Shown here in pieces: positions 45,179 to 53,313 of a stretch of 64,000 nt of DNA. The DNA lies in assembly GCA_029432775.1 (NCBI GenBank), contig JAROAZ010000002.1, forward strand, positions 1 to 64,000. Reading direction: 5' to 3'. The notes under the pieces are model-generated. The model was not told where the DNA came from and did no database searches. It saw only the letters and a program-made list of their open reading frames with translations. A program made the translations under genes and the position numbers. Position 1 is the stretch's first letter. Every line of letters starts with the position of its first letter. The stretch comes from Pontiellaceae bacterium B12227. GTDB taxonomy: Bacteria > Verrucomicrobiota > Kiritimatiellia > Kiritimatiellales > Pontiellaceae.

Positions 45179-46426
45179 ATGCATTCAGACATGGAAACAT
45201 TCGATGTGATAGTTGTGGGCGGCGGCCCCGCCGGAATGATGGCGGCGGGGCATGCGGCGGAATATGGGCGCAAGGTCCTGCTGCTGGAAAAGAATCCGAA
45301 ACTTGGAAAAAAACTGGAACTCAGCGGCGGCGGACGCTGCAACATTACCAATGCCGAGTTCGACAATCGCCTGTTCCTCGCCAACTACAGCGAAAACGCT
45401 AAATTCCTCTTTTCCCCGTTCTCCCGCTTCGCTGCGCAGGACACCTTCGACTTTTTCTCCGAGCGTGGACTGCCCTTCATTGTGGAAGACCGAAAGCGCG
45501 CCTTTCCCGAAACAGAAAAGGCCACCGATGTCACCCGGGTCATGAAAAAATTTATGGATGAACATGAGGTGGACATCCGTTTCGGTGTGGAGGTCAAAGA
45601 TTTACTGCTCGAAGACGGAGTCCTTGTCGGCGTGGAAACGAACCGCGGCGTGTTGCGGGCCGAGAGTGTCATTCTGGCAACCGGCGGCGCATCCTATAAG
45701 GAAACCGGCTCCACCGGGGAAGCCTTCCAATGGTTGGAAAAGATCGGTCATCGCGTGGCCGAAGCCACGCCCGACATCGTGCCGCTTCGGGTGAAAGAAA
45801 AATGGGTGAAAGACCTCTCCGGCACTGCGATTGATCCCATGAGAATCGTTTTTACGGCCAAAGACGGCTCCCGGCTGGTCCGCCAGGGCAAAATCCTCTT
45901 CACCCACTTCGGCATCTCCGGTCCGCTTATCCTCAACAGCGCCCATCAGGTGAAAAAACTGCTCAAGCAGGGACCGGTCGACGCAAACATCGACCTGTTC
46001 CCATCTCTGGAAGTCAACGAAATCGACCGCCGGATTCTTGAGGTTTTCGACGAAAACAAAAACAAGATTGTGCGCAACGTGACCAAGCTGTTTGTTCCAA
46101 TCGGCATGGCTAAAACCCTGAATGCCAATCTGCCGGACCCCCTGCTCGAAAAGAAAATCAACGGAGTCTCTGCCGAGGAGCGCAAACAGATTGCCCGAAT
46201 CATCAAAGGGCTGCCGCTCACCGTCACCGGGACCATGGGCTATGACTGGGCCGTGGTTTGCGACGGCGGCGTACCGCTCGAAGAGGTCGACACCCGCACC
46301 ATGGCTTCGCGCATCCACCCCAACCTGTTCATTGTCGGCGATCTGCTGCATGTCAGCCGGCCCTCCGGCGGCTTTTCGCTTCAGCTCTGCTGGACGTCCG
46401 GTTTTGTGGCCGGAGAAAATGCCTGA
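45179..46426 (+). CDS. BaiN/HI0933-family flavoprotein
   Basis: A 415-residue FAD-dependent oxidoreductase with the N-terminal dinucleotide-binding motif VVGGGPAGMMAA (about 12-23), LSGGGRCNITN (about 49-59) and the C-terminal FAD motif LFIVGDLLHVSRPSGGFSLQ. The reaction of most family members is unknown. Two starts, 45179 and 45191, are possible and neither has a strong ribosome binding site. A palindrome copy (45725-45739) encodes FQWLE. Confidence 0.92.
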   Translation: MHSDMETFDVIVVGGGPAGMMAAGHAAEYGRKVLLLEKNPKLGKKLELSGGGRCNITNAEFDNRLFLANYSENAKFLFSPFSRFAAQDTFDFFSERGLPFIVEDRKRAFPETEKATDVTRVMKKFMDEHEVDIRFGVEVKDLLLEDGVLVGVETNRGVLRAESVILATGGASYKETGSTGEAFQWLEKIGHRVAEATPDIVPLRVKEKWVKDLSGTAIDPMRIVFTAKDGSRLVRQGKILFTHFGISGPLILNSAHQVKKLLKQGPVDANIDLFPSLEVNEIDRRILEVFDENKNKIVRNVTKLFVPIGMAKTLNANLPDPLLEKKINGVSAEERKQIARIIKGLPLTVTGTMGYDWAVVCDGGVPLEEVDTRTMASRIHPNLFIVGDLLHVSRPSGGFSLQLCWTSGFVAGENA

Positions 46427-46510
46427 TGACCTCCGAAATTGCACCGAGATAGTTCTTCCAAACCATGGAAGTGGCGATACACTTTTACTAACGGGAAAGA
46501 GGATCTGACT

Positions 46511-46882
46511 ATGCCTTTCAACATTGAATATGATCAGGATGAAGACTGTATTGTCGCCACGTTTATTGGCGAAATCGGAATGACCACGGTGAAAGAATAC
46601 ATTGCCGCGCTACTGCCTGTTCTTGAATCAACGGGATGCCGGCGGGTGCTGAGCGATTCCCGCAACGGCGAGCTGAAGCTGACTTCACTCGACATTATGC
46701 AGTTTCCGAAAATGGCCAAATCCTCGCCGCTGACCGCCGGGCTCAGGCGAGCGGTACTTGCGCGGCAAGGCCGAAGCGGCTACGACCTCTATGCCACGCT
46801 GTGCAACCTGCAGGGTCAGCAGGTTAAAGTGTTCTCTTCCCGCACCGAAGCCATGAAATGGCTCCGAGGTGATGAGGAATAG
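46511..46882 (+). CDS. STAS/SpoIIAA-like small protein
   Basis: A 123-residue protein of alternating strands and helices (IEYDQDEDCIVATFIGEIGM; RRVLSDSRNGE) resembling the STAS-like SpoIIAA fold of unknown function. The assignment is by pattern only. The ATG at 46511 has AGAGGA 8 nt upstream. A palindrome (46456-46470) lies in the 85-bp gap after the flavoprotein gene, in the likely leader. It converges with the MscS-type channel gene. Confidence 0.7.
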   Translation: MPFNIEYDQDEDCIVATFIGEIGMTTVKEYIAALLPVLESTGCRRVLSDSRNGELKLTSLDIMQFPKMAKSSPLTAGLRRAVLARQGRSGYDLYATLCNLQGQQVKVFSSRTEAMKWLRGDEE

Positions 46883-46885
46883 ACG

Positions 46886-48577
46886 CTAACTCTGTGGCGG
46901 AATAACCGGGCTTCCTGATTCGTCATCCACTTTGGTTGTGAATGAGGGCAATGCAATGGAAATTCCGGCGGCCTCGAACCGCGAAAGGATCTCCCGGTTA
47001 ACCCAGTCCGCATGTTTGGTGAATTCCCAATATTCCGGCGGGTGGTACCAATACATCATTTTCAGTTCGAGGTGGTCGTCCTCGAAATCGTTGACCCAGA
47101 CACGCGGCGGGAATCCGGCATTCAGGCCTTCATGATCTTTCAGCAGGTCTTCAATAATTTTTACCGAGGCTTCCGCCTGAGCGGATCCGATATCGACCGG
47201 AAGCCGGATTTTTGAAACCCGGCGGATGAACGGGCGGCGCCCGACATTTTCAATGTCATCCCGCGCCATGGCCTCGTTTGGAATCGATGCCTGATGCCCG
47301 TTGAGCAGCCGGATTTTGGTGGAACGCAATCCGATTTCCTCCACGACTCCGTCGTAGCCCTTCACCTTGATGCGCTCTCCGACGGAAAACGGTTTATCCA
47401 TGATCAGCATGATGCTGCCGAACACGTTTTTGAGCACATCCTGCGCAGAGAGTGCCAAAGCCATACCGATTACCCCCGCACCAGCCAGTAACGAGGAGAG
47501 CGGAATGCCCAGATGTTTTCCGCCCTGCAGCAGCAGAACCATCGCCGCAGAGAACCCCATCAAACGACACATCACCCGAATCAATTGTGCATCAATGCTC
47601 CGCGCAGCGATATGCGGTGCAGAAACAATCACTTCCCCCACCCGCCGGCCGATCCCCAGAATCACGACCATACCCGCAAAAAGTGTTATCAGCGATAGAT
47701 TGAATTTCACGACATGGAGCGTCAGCCCGGATATGACCAGCTCATCGGTTATAACTGACTGAGCCTGTGCGGGAATGAACACCGCCATGATCGGAAAAGC
47801 AAGGCCCAGCACATATTTAAACAGGCCGCCCTCGGCACCGCCGCGGGAGACCCGTCGGCCGATATAGTAGAGAATCACCATAGCCATAGCCGTCAGAATC
47901 AATACGGCCGTCATACCGACCCATTGCCAAACCGCCTGCCCGGATTTCCTCTCCTGCCAGGATGCCGGCAGGCGCTTAACCACCTCGGCCAGCCATTTAC
48001 TGCCCGGAGAAGTGAGATAGATCTTCGCAAAGTTTTCAGTTGCCCCTTCTTTGTAGGGCAGATGCTTTATCCGGCCATAGAAATCGGTGGAATTTTCAAT
48101 CGTATAGGCACTGAACAGATAGCTTCCTTCGTAGGGCCCTTCCTTCATCAATTGAAAGGTAATTTCGGTATCGGGAATGGTCCATTTTTCAATCAGCCCG
48201 CCGTCCTTAGCAGTCATCATTTCCCGGTCGGGAATCTGCTTTTCCTTCGGCAGCTCAATGCGATCGAGCACTTCTTTCAGCGAAACCGCAGCCTCCTTGG
48301 CTGAGTTGTCGCGCCGGAATTCCGCAATCTCGCTCAGATCCATACAGCGCTTGATCCGCCGGACGGCATCCCTTGCATCTCCCATAAATTCGGCATCATG
48401 CGAGGAGCGCCCGTTGTTTTTAAGCAGGTCGTAGGCATTTTCACAACTTTCCACAAAAGTGTTCAACGTGGCCCGCGGGCTGGACGTATCCGCCGGTAAC
48501 AACGGGTGCTCGACCTCCTCCTCTCCAAGCGAAGGAAAAACAACCGATAAAAAAAAGACAAGCCACAGGTATTTCAT
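46886..48577 (-). CDS. MscS-family mechanosensitive channel with N-terminal periplasmic domain
   Basis: A 563-residue protein with a signal peptide (residues 1-19), an alpha-helical periplasmic region (20-230), four to five membrane helices (about 235-390), the MscS pore helix and beta domain (AGVIGMALALSAQDVLKNVF; DKPFSVGERIKVKGYDGVVE) and the C-terminal alpha/beta domain. It releases solutes on hypo-osmotic shock or carries ions at rest. The ATG at 48577 is preceded by GGAGGA; the frame is open 31 codons further without a site. Confidence 0.92.
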   Translation of the reverse strand: MKYLWLVFFLSVVFPSLGEEEVEHPLLPADTSSPRATLNTFVESCENAYDLLKNNGRSSHDAEFMGDARDAVRRIKRCMDLSEIAEFRRDNSAKEAAVSLKEVLDRIELPKEKQIPDREMMTAKDGGLIEKWTIPDTEITFQLMKEGPYEGSYLFSAYTIENSTDFYGRIKHLPYKEGATENFAKIYLTSPGSKWLAEVVKRLPASWQERKSGQAVWQWVGMTAVLILTAMAMVILYYIGRRVSRGGAEGGLFKYVLGLAFPIMAVFIPAQAQSVITDELVISGLTLHVVKFNLSLITLFAGMVVILGIGRRVGEVIVSAPHIAARSIDAQLIRVMCRLMGFSAAMVLLLQGGKHLGIPLSSLLAGAGVIGMALALSAQDVLKNVFGSIMLIMDKPFSVGERIKVKGYDGVVEEIGLRSTKIRLLNGHQASIPNEAMARDDIENVGRRPFIRRVSKIRLPVDIGSAQAEASVKIIEDLLKDHEGLNAGFPPRVWVNDFEDDHLELKMMYWYHPPEYWEFTKHADWVNREILSRFEAAGISIALPSFTTKVDDESGSPVIPPQS

Positions 48578-48639
48578 AATAAATCCTCCACTCATTGGAA
48601 AAGAGCTTAGCGGGAACTTCCAGCGGTTGAAAGTGCGGA

Positions 48640-49536
48640 TTAAAGTCCACCGCCCCAGCGGTATTGCCATGCGACCCCGGCAATTGTGAAATCACTTCCG
48701 GTTCGTTTGGAAATCCCTTCGCTGAAATATAGTTTAAGGGAGTTCTTTTTGTTAACCGGAAGCGCCAGCGTGGCCCCCAGCCGTGAATTGCCCAGCGTGT
48801 TATCTTTTTCGACTCCGCCAACCGTGGTTTCTCCGCCGGCATAATAGGTGGCATCAAGGGCAATCCAGATGGCCTTGGGTAAGGTATACACCAGATGCCC
48901 CTGCACCGCGTAAATAGGATCCTGCTCAAGCGTCATTCCAAATGCATCGTCATTATTAGAAAAGAAGCTCACCGAACCGGCCACCTCCAGAATCAATGGT
49001 CCTAAGGTTTTAGACATCCCCAGTTCCGGTGTGATCGACCAGCGATTCTGACCGATGTTAACCAGTTTGCTGTTGTCATACTGCCCCAGGGGCGCGGTCA
49101 TCTTCAAACTCGCTCCCATCACAAAGTTTTGCTGATACGCCATGAACTCCTTCAGCGAAAGTGCCGGGGCTCCGATAAAATTGACTGACGCCCTGAACTG
49201 CGGATCATTAAACCCGTCCACCTCGCGGGAAACCGGATTCCCATTCTGCGTAGCCGTTCCAGACAGGTAGCTATAGGGTACCACCACATCAAATTTGGCT
49301 GATTTCCCGAAAAAATCCAGCGACCGGGCATAGGCCACTACTGGCGAATGAATATTCATATTGGCATCATCAAGCTCCAGCGCAGGATCGAACGCGACTC
49401 CGCCATGAGAATAAACATATCCGCCCAGGAGAAAATTCATCCCCTTCGGAGCATTTGAGTAAAACCGCGGCTCCATCGACTGTGCTTCAGCCCGGCCTGC
49501 AAGACCGAGCACCACTAAAACCCCCAACCACTTCAT
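48640..49536 (-). CDS. Outer-membrane protein, phenol-degradation MetA/transporter family
   Basis: A 298-residue predicted barrel with signal peptide (cleavage near RAEAQ) and the family pattern NFLLGGYVYSHGGVAFDPA early in the mature part and DNSKLVNIGQNRWSITPELG in the middle. The family is named for phenol-degradation gene clusters, but most members have no known role. The start at 49536 has AAGGGG upstream; an ATG 15 nt earlier is in frame. It is divergent from the carbonic anhydrase gene, with a palindrome (49607-49621) in the shared upstream region. Confidence 0.85.
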   Translation of the reverse strand: MKWLGVLVVLGLAGRAEAQSMEPRFYSNAPKGMNFLLGGYVYSHGGVAFDPALELDDANMNIHSPVVAYARSLDFFGKSAKFDVVVPYSYLSGTATQNGNPVSREVDGFNDPQFRASVNFIGAPALSLKEFMAYQQNFVMGASLKMTAPLGQYDNSKLVNIGQNRWSITPELGMSKTLGPLILEVAGSVSFFSNNDDAFGMTLEQDPIYAVQGHLVYTLPKAIWIALDATYYAGGETTVGGVEKDNTLGNSRLGATLALPVNKKNSLKLYFSEGISKRTGSDFTIAGVAWQYRWGGGL

Positions 49537-49650
49537 CTGCACCCCTTTCATATAACAGGCATCCTATCTCTAATTTCCGGCCAATGGAACTTTCGGCTCG
49601 CGTTTTTTCCAAGGTCTGGAAACATGCAGGAAGTTTAAGCGAGGATTGCC

Positions 49651-50253
49651 ATGAAGACACTGAAATCACTATTCGACAGCAACCGCATCTGGGCAGAACA
49701 GATCGAAAAAGAGCAGCCGGGCTTTTTTGAGCAGCTCTCGAAACAACAGACCCCGGAATATCTCTGGATCGGTTGTGCCGACAGCCGCGTGCCCGCCAAT
49801 GAAATCATCAACCTCCCGCCTGGCGAGGTGTTTGTGCATCGCAATATTGCCAACGTGGTCGTTCACACCGATCTCAACTGCCTATCCGTTATTCAATACG
49901 CGGTTGAAGTGCTGAAAGTGAAACACATCATTGTATGCGGTCACTATGGATGCGGCGGAGTGGCCGCCTCGCTCGATGACAATGATCATGGCCTGATCGA
50001 TAACTGGCTTCAGCACATCCGCGATGTCTACCGCTTCCACTCCGCCGAGCTCGACTCCATTGAAGACCCAACTGCGAAAAAAGAACGCCTTTGCGAACTC
50101 AACGTGATCGAACAGGTGGGTAATGTCTGTGCCACCCGTACGGTCAGAACTGCATTCAAAAACGGTCAGAACCTGAACATCCACGGTTGGATCTACCGCC
50201 TCGAAGACGGTCTCCTGCAGGATCTCGGCGTAACCGTTACCGGCCTGGAATAG
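49651..50253 (+). CDS. Beta-class carbonic anhydrase
   Basis: A 200-residue enzyme interconverting CO2 and bicarbonate. The zinc ligands are visible as Cys42 and Asp44 in GCADSRVP and His98 and Cys101 in CGHYGCGG. Length is normal for the cytosolic Can type. It overlaps the next gene by 1 bp (TAGTG). It lies next to an operon with a SulP carrier and antiporter-type carriers, which suggests a joint role in bicarbonate and pH balance (inference). Confidence 0.95.
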   Translation: MKTLKSLFDSNRIWAEQIEKEQPGFFEQLSKQQTPEYLWIGCADSRVPANEIINLPPGEVFVHRNIANVVVHTDLNCLSVIQYAVEVLKVKHIIVCGHYGCGGVAASLDDNDHGLIDNWLQHIRDVYRFHSAELDSIEDPTAKKERLCELNVIEQVGNVCATRTVRTAFKNGQNLNIHGWIYRLEDGLLQDLGVTVTGLE

Positions 50254-50666
50254 TGAGCACAGACCTGTTTGCCGATATGGTCCCGGCAAAGGCCATGCAG
50301 ATCGCCGTTTCCAAGCATTGGAAAAACGGGATTGAACTCTCTGCCCCGCTCGCCGCCAACCTGAATGATAAAGGAACGGCTTTCGCCGGTTCCATTTCCT
50401 CCATGCTCACCCTCGCCGGGTGGGCGCTGATCACCCATCAGCTCAACGAAGGCGGGGTCAGCGCGGAAGTCATGGTCGTGGAAAGTTCCGCGCACTATTC
50501 ATCTGCCGTCCGAACCGATCTCAAATCGGTCGCCGAAGTTTCCGAAGAGGAAATCGCCCGGGTTTTCCGGGAACTGGAAACCTGCGGACGCAGCCGGGTC
50601 CGCATCGAAAGCACCCTTCCCGGCCACGCCTCCATGACCGCCTCATTCGCGATCATCGCACCTTAA
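50253..50666 (+). CDS. YiiD C-terminal-type thioesterase domain protein
   Basis: A 137-residue hotdog-fold protein of the putative YiiD C-terminal thioesterase family. It has the LAANLNDKGTAFAGSISSML motif (about 30-49) and an ALITHQLNE helix. The GTG at 50253 is the likely start because it overlaps the carbonic anhydrase stop; upstream codons of the frame lie within that gene. The function is unknown, perhaps an acyl-thioesterase. A palindrome copy (50309-50323) encodes SKHWKN near the N-terminus. Confidence 0.82.
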   Translation: MSTDLFADMVPAKAMQIAVSKHWKNGIELSAPLAANLNDKGTAFAGSISSMLTLAGWALITHQLNEGGVSAEVMVVESSAHYSSAVRTDLKSVAEVSEEEIARVFRELETCGRSRVRIESTLPGHASMTASFAIIAP

Positions 50667-50667
50667 A

Positions 50668-50709
50668 GCGTAACGTTTGAGCTGACGGCCGTCAGCTCAA
50701 ACGTTACGC
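50668..50709. terminator. Perfect 42-bp palindrome between convergent genes
   Basis: The sequence is its own complement from 50668 to 50709, centred at 50688/50689 (core AGCTGACGGCCGTCAGCT, 50680-50697). It sits 2 bp after the thioesterase stop and 20 bp before the stop of the convergent EIIA gene. A bidirectional terminator is likely, although neither side has a clear T-run. It differs in sequence from the 44-bp palindrome at 24379. Confidence 0.6.
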
Positions 50710-50728
50710 CCGGGAATGACCGGATCAC

Positions 50729-51571
50729 CTACTGGATTGTTGTGCGGGTCTCGCGGACAACTATTTTCCAGAGCTCTTCTTCGCTTTCGGCAGCCAACAG
50801 GGCTTCGCGCACGTCCTTCTGGCGGAAGGTCTGTGAAAGGCCGGAAATCAGCTTCATGTAAAATGCGCTGGTTGCGGTGGGGATGACCATAAAGAAAAAG
50901 ATGCGCGTGAGCGTCCGGCCCGGCCCGCCGAAGTGAATCCCTTTTTTATGGATCCCCAGCGCCATCGACAGGCCGCCGCCCTCCACTCCGCGCACATGAG
51001 GGAAAGCCATCCCGCTATCGACCGCCGTGCTGATGATGGCCTCGCGCTGCAGGGCCAGGTCCAGCAACTGGCTGCCATCTTCCACAAAACCCTGCGACTG
51101 CATGCGGGAGCAAAGCTGGCCGAGTACATCCTCCGGCGTTGTGCCGGTCAGCGGCGTCACCATCAGCGGCTCGGTTGAAAACCGGGCAATACCGACCTGC
51201 CGCTTTTCGCCATACACCCGGCTGGCGTGCTCGCGGGCAACGATTTCGGATGGAATATACAGATAGCGCGTGCAGTTCAGGCAGCGGTGCAGTTCTTTCG
51301 CATGATGGATCTCGTTAATTAAGCTCGATTTCACCTCCATGCCGCAGCCGGTGCAGTGCCCGTCCACGATCGGCACCATGGCTTCCGGATTTTTTTTGAG
51401 CAGATCGTTGAGATGGCTTTTCACCCGCATGGGGAGGTCGGTGCTGAGCAGTTTAATGTTGGCGTCCAGCGCATCAAGGGAAGGGTTGGCCATGGAGGCC
51501 TTTTTCTGAATCCGGGCAACAATGAGTTCCTGTAACTGTATGAGCTGATTGATGAGTTTTCGATTAGACAT
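50729..51571 (-). CDS. Zinc-ribbon protein fused to a PTS EIIA(Ntr)-like domain
   Basis: A 280-residue protein. Residues 1-65 are a likely coiled coil; 70-112 form a C4 zinc ribbon (CTGC at 73-76, CLNC at 97-100) resembling zf-RING_7-type proteins; about 135-280 form a type-2 EIIA domain with the active His192 in FPHVRG. The start at 51571 has AAGGAG upstream and lies 2 bp past the SulP stop. It is the last gene of the ion-transport operon. The EIIA part could sense phosphorylation state and the ribbon could bind nucleic acid or protein; the partner is unknown. Confidence 0.88.
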   Translation of the reverse strand: MSNRKLINQLIQLQELIVARIQKKASMANPSLDALDANIKLLSTDLPMRVKSHLNDLLKKNPEAMVPIVDGHCTGCGMEVKSSLINEIHHAKELHRCLNCTRYLYIPSEIVAREHASRVYGEKRQVGIARFSTEPLMVTPLTGTTPEDVLGQLCSRMQSQGFVEDGSQLLDLALQREAIISTAVDSGMAFPHVRGVEGGGLSMALGIHKKGIHFGGPGRTLTRIFFFMVIPTATSAFYMKLISGLSQTFRQKDVREALLAAESEEELWKIVVRETRTTIQ

Positions 51572-51573
51572 GA

Positions 51574-53229
51574 TTAACTCCTTATTAGTTGATTCGCCCG
51601 TTCTAACGCGGTGTCGATGGAGGGGCAAAAGTTTTCTGTGCCGACGTCCCCGAGGAAGCCGGACTTTTCGAATACCTGGCGCGGTTGTTTGTTCACACCG
51701 GAAAAGACGAGCTGGGTTCCCTGCTTTCGGCATTGCAGATGAAGCTGTTGAAGGTTGTGCAGTCCGGTGGCGTCGATGGCCGGCACGTTACGGGTCCGCA
51801 GAATCAGCACACGAATATTCTTATTGATCCGCCCCAGCGTATTCCAGAAGGTATCGACCATTCCAAAGAAAAACGGCCCCTCTATTTCATACACCTCGAC
51901 CCCTTTCGGGACTTCGCGCAGGGCAAAGGCCTGCGGATCCTCGGCAGAGTCTACATCGCCGATGACTGCATCGGTGATGACGCTGACGTTGGCAATTTCG
52001 GACATCCGCCGGATGAAGAGCAAGGCCGAGAGCACAATGCCCACCTCGACGGCTACGGTCAGATCGATCAGCACCGTCAGCAGGAACGTAAGGCCCAGTA
52101 CCAAACGGTCGCTGCGCGGTCCCTTCAGGATGGCCATAAAATGGTGGCGCTCGCTCATATTCCACGCCACGACCACCAGAATTCCGGCCAGTGCGGCCAG
52201 AGGAACCTGCTTGGCCAGCGGAGCAAACAGCAACAGCACCAGCGCCAGTGTGATTGCATGAATGATGCCGGCCAGCGGCGATCGCGCACCGCTTTTGACA
52301 TTGGCCGCTGTGCGCGCAATCGCACCGGTTGCCGGAATTCCGCCAAAGAAGGCCGAACCGAGATTGGCAATACCCTGAGCAATCAGCTCCGTATTCGGCC
52401 GGTGCTTCCCGCCGATCATCCCGTCGGCCACCGTGGCGGATAGCAGCGACTCAATCGCCGCCAGCATGGCCACCGTAAAGGCCGGAGCCACCAGATTCCG
52501 GAAATCGGAAATTCCAAGGTCTGGAAGTCCGGGGGCCGGAAGCATCCGCGGCAGGTCGCCGAAGCGGCTGCCGATGGTTTCGACATCCAAATGAAAGAGC
52601 GTCGCGGCGGCAGTTGTAACCAGCATGGCTATCAGCATACCGGGAACACGGGGGCACCACCGCCGCGACGCAGAAATAATTAAAATGGCTCCCACCCCGA
52701 GGAGGGCCGCCGCGGGCGAAACGGTTTCCAATGCTTGGAAAATCGCCGCCCATTTCGGAATAAAATCCGCGGGTACAGCTTCCATCTGCAAACCCAGCAG
52801 ATCTTTGATCTGCGTGGAAAAGATGACCACCGCAATGCCCGTCGTGAAACCGGTCGTTACGGGAAACGGGATAAACCGTATCAGCCCGCCGAGCCGGAAA
52901 ATACCGAACAGGATCAGCAGCACCCCCGCCATCAGCATACAGGCCACCAGGCCGTTGTAGCCATACTGCGCCATGATCCCGGCCACCAGCACCACAAACG
53001 CGCCGGTCGGTCCGCCGATCTGCACCCGGCTTCCGCCCAGCAGGGAAATCAGGAAACCCGCTACAATGGCGGTGAACAGACCCCGTTCGGGAGGAAGCCC
53101 GCTGGCAATGGCAAACGCCATGGCCAGCGGCAGGGCAATGATACCGACCGTAATCCCTGCCCCGACATCCGCCGCCAGTGTGGAACGGTTGTAGGTTTCT
53201 AATAAGGTGATCAGCTTCGGGCGGAACAT
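51574..53229 (-). CDS. SulP-family anion transporter with STAS domain
   Basis: A 551-residue inner-membrane carrier with ten to fourteen helices: the first-helix region ITVGIIALPLAMAFAIASGL, the GGSRVQIGGPTGAFV motif and a cytosolic STAS domain (about 440-551: VLILRTRNVPAIDATGLHN). SulP members move sulfate or, as BicA, bicarbonate with sodium. The neighbouring carbonic anhydrase and antiporters make bicarbonate a plausible substrate, but the sequence does not prove it. AAGGAG precedes the ATG. Palindrome copies at 52512 and 52726 encode LPDLGI and FQALET. Confidence 0.93.
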   Translation of the reverse strand: MFRPKLITLLETYNRSTLAADVGAGITVGIIALPLAMAFAIASGLPPERGLFTAIVAGFLISLLGGSRVQIGGPTGAFVVLVAGIMAQYGYNGLVACMLMAGVLLILFGIFRLGGLIRFIPFPVTTGFTTGIAVVIFSTQIKDLLGLQMEAVPADFIPKWAAIFQALETVSPAAALLGVGAILIISASRRWCPRVPGMLIAMLVTTAAATLFHLDVETIGSRFGDLPRMLPAPGLPDLGISDFRNLVAPAFTVAMLAAIESLLSATVADGMIGGKHRPNTELIAQGIANLGSAFFGGIPATGAIARTAANVKSGARSPLAGIIHAITLALVLLLFAPLAKQVPLAALAGILVVVAWNMSERHHFMAILKGPRSDRLVLGLTFLLTVLIDLTVAVEVGIVLSALLFIRRMSEIANVSVITDAVIGDVDSAEDPQAFALREVPKGVEVYEIEGPFFFGMVDTFWNTLGRINKNIRVLILRTRNVPAIDATGLHNLQQLHLQCRKQGTQLVFSGVNKQPRQVFEKSGFLGDVGTENFCPSIDTALERANQLIRS

Positions 53230-53259
53230 GATGACTCCTTCGGAGTCGAAAGTCGGAAG

Positions 53260-53297
53260 GTCAAAGGTCGAACGTCACTGTGCCGCCGACCTTTGAC
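53260..53297 (-). terminator. Hairpin between the antiporter and SulP genes
   Basis: GTCAAAGGTCG (53260-53270) pairs perfectly with CGACCTTTGAC (53287-53297). A smaller GACTCC/GGAGTC hairpin covers the SulP ribosome binding site. They may attenuate read-through inside the operon. Confidence 0.45.
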
Positions 53298-53313
53298 TTT
53301 CGACCTTCAGACC

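Noticed and set aside
49574-49590. TTTCCGGCCAATGGAA as a further palindrome copy
   Set aside because: The arms do not match the TTCCA-N5-TGGAA spacing; not counted.
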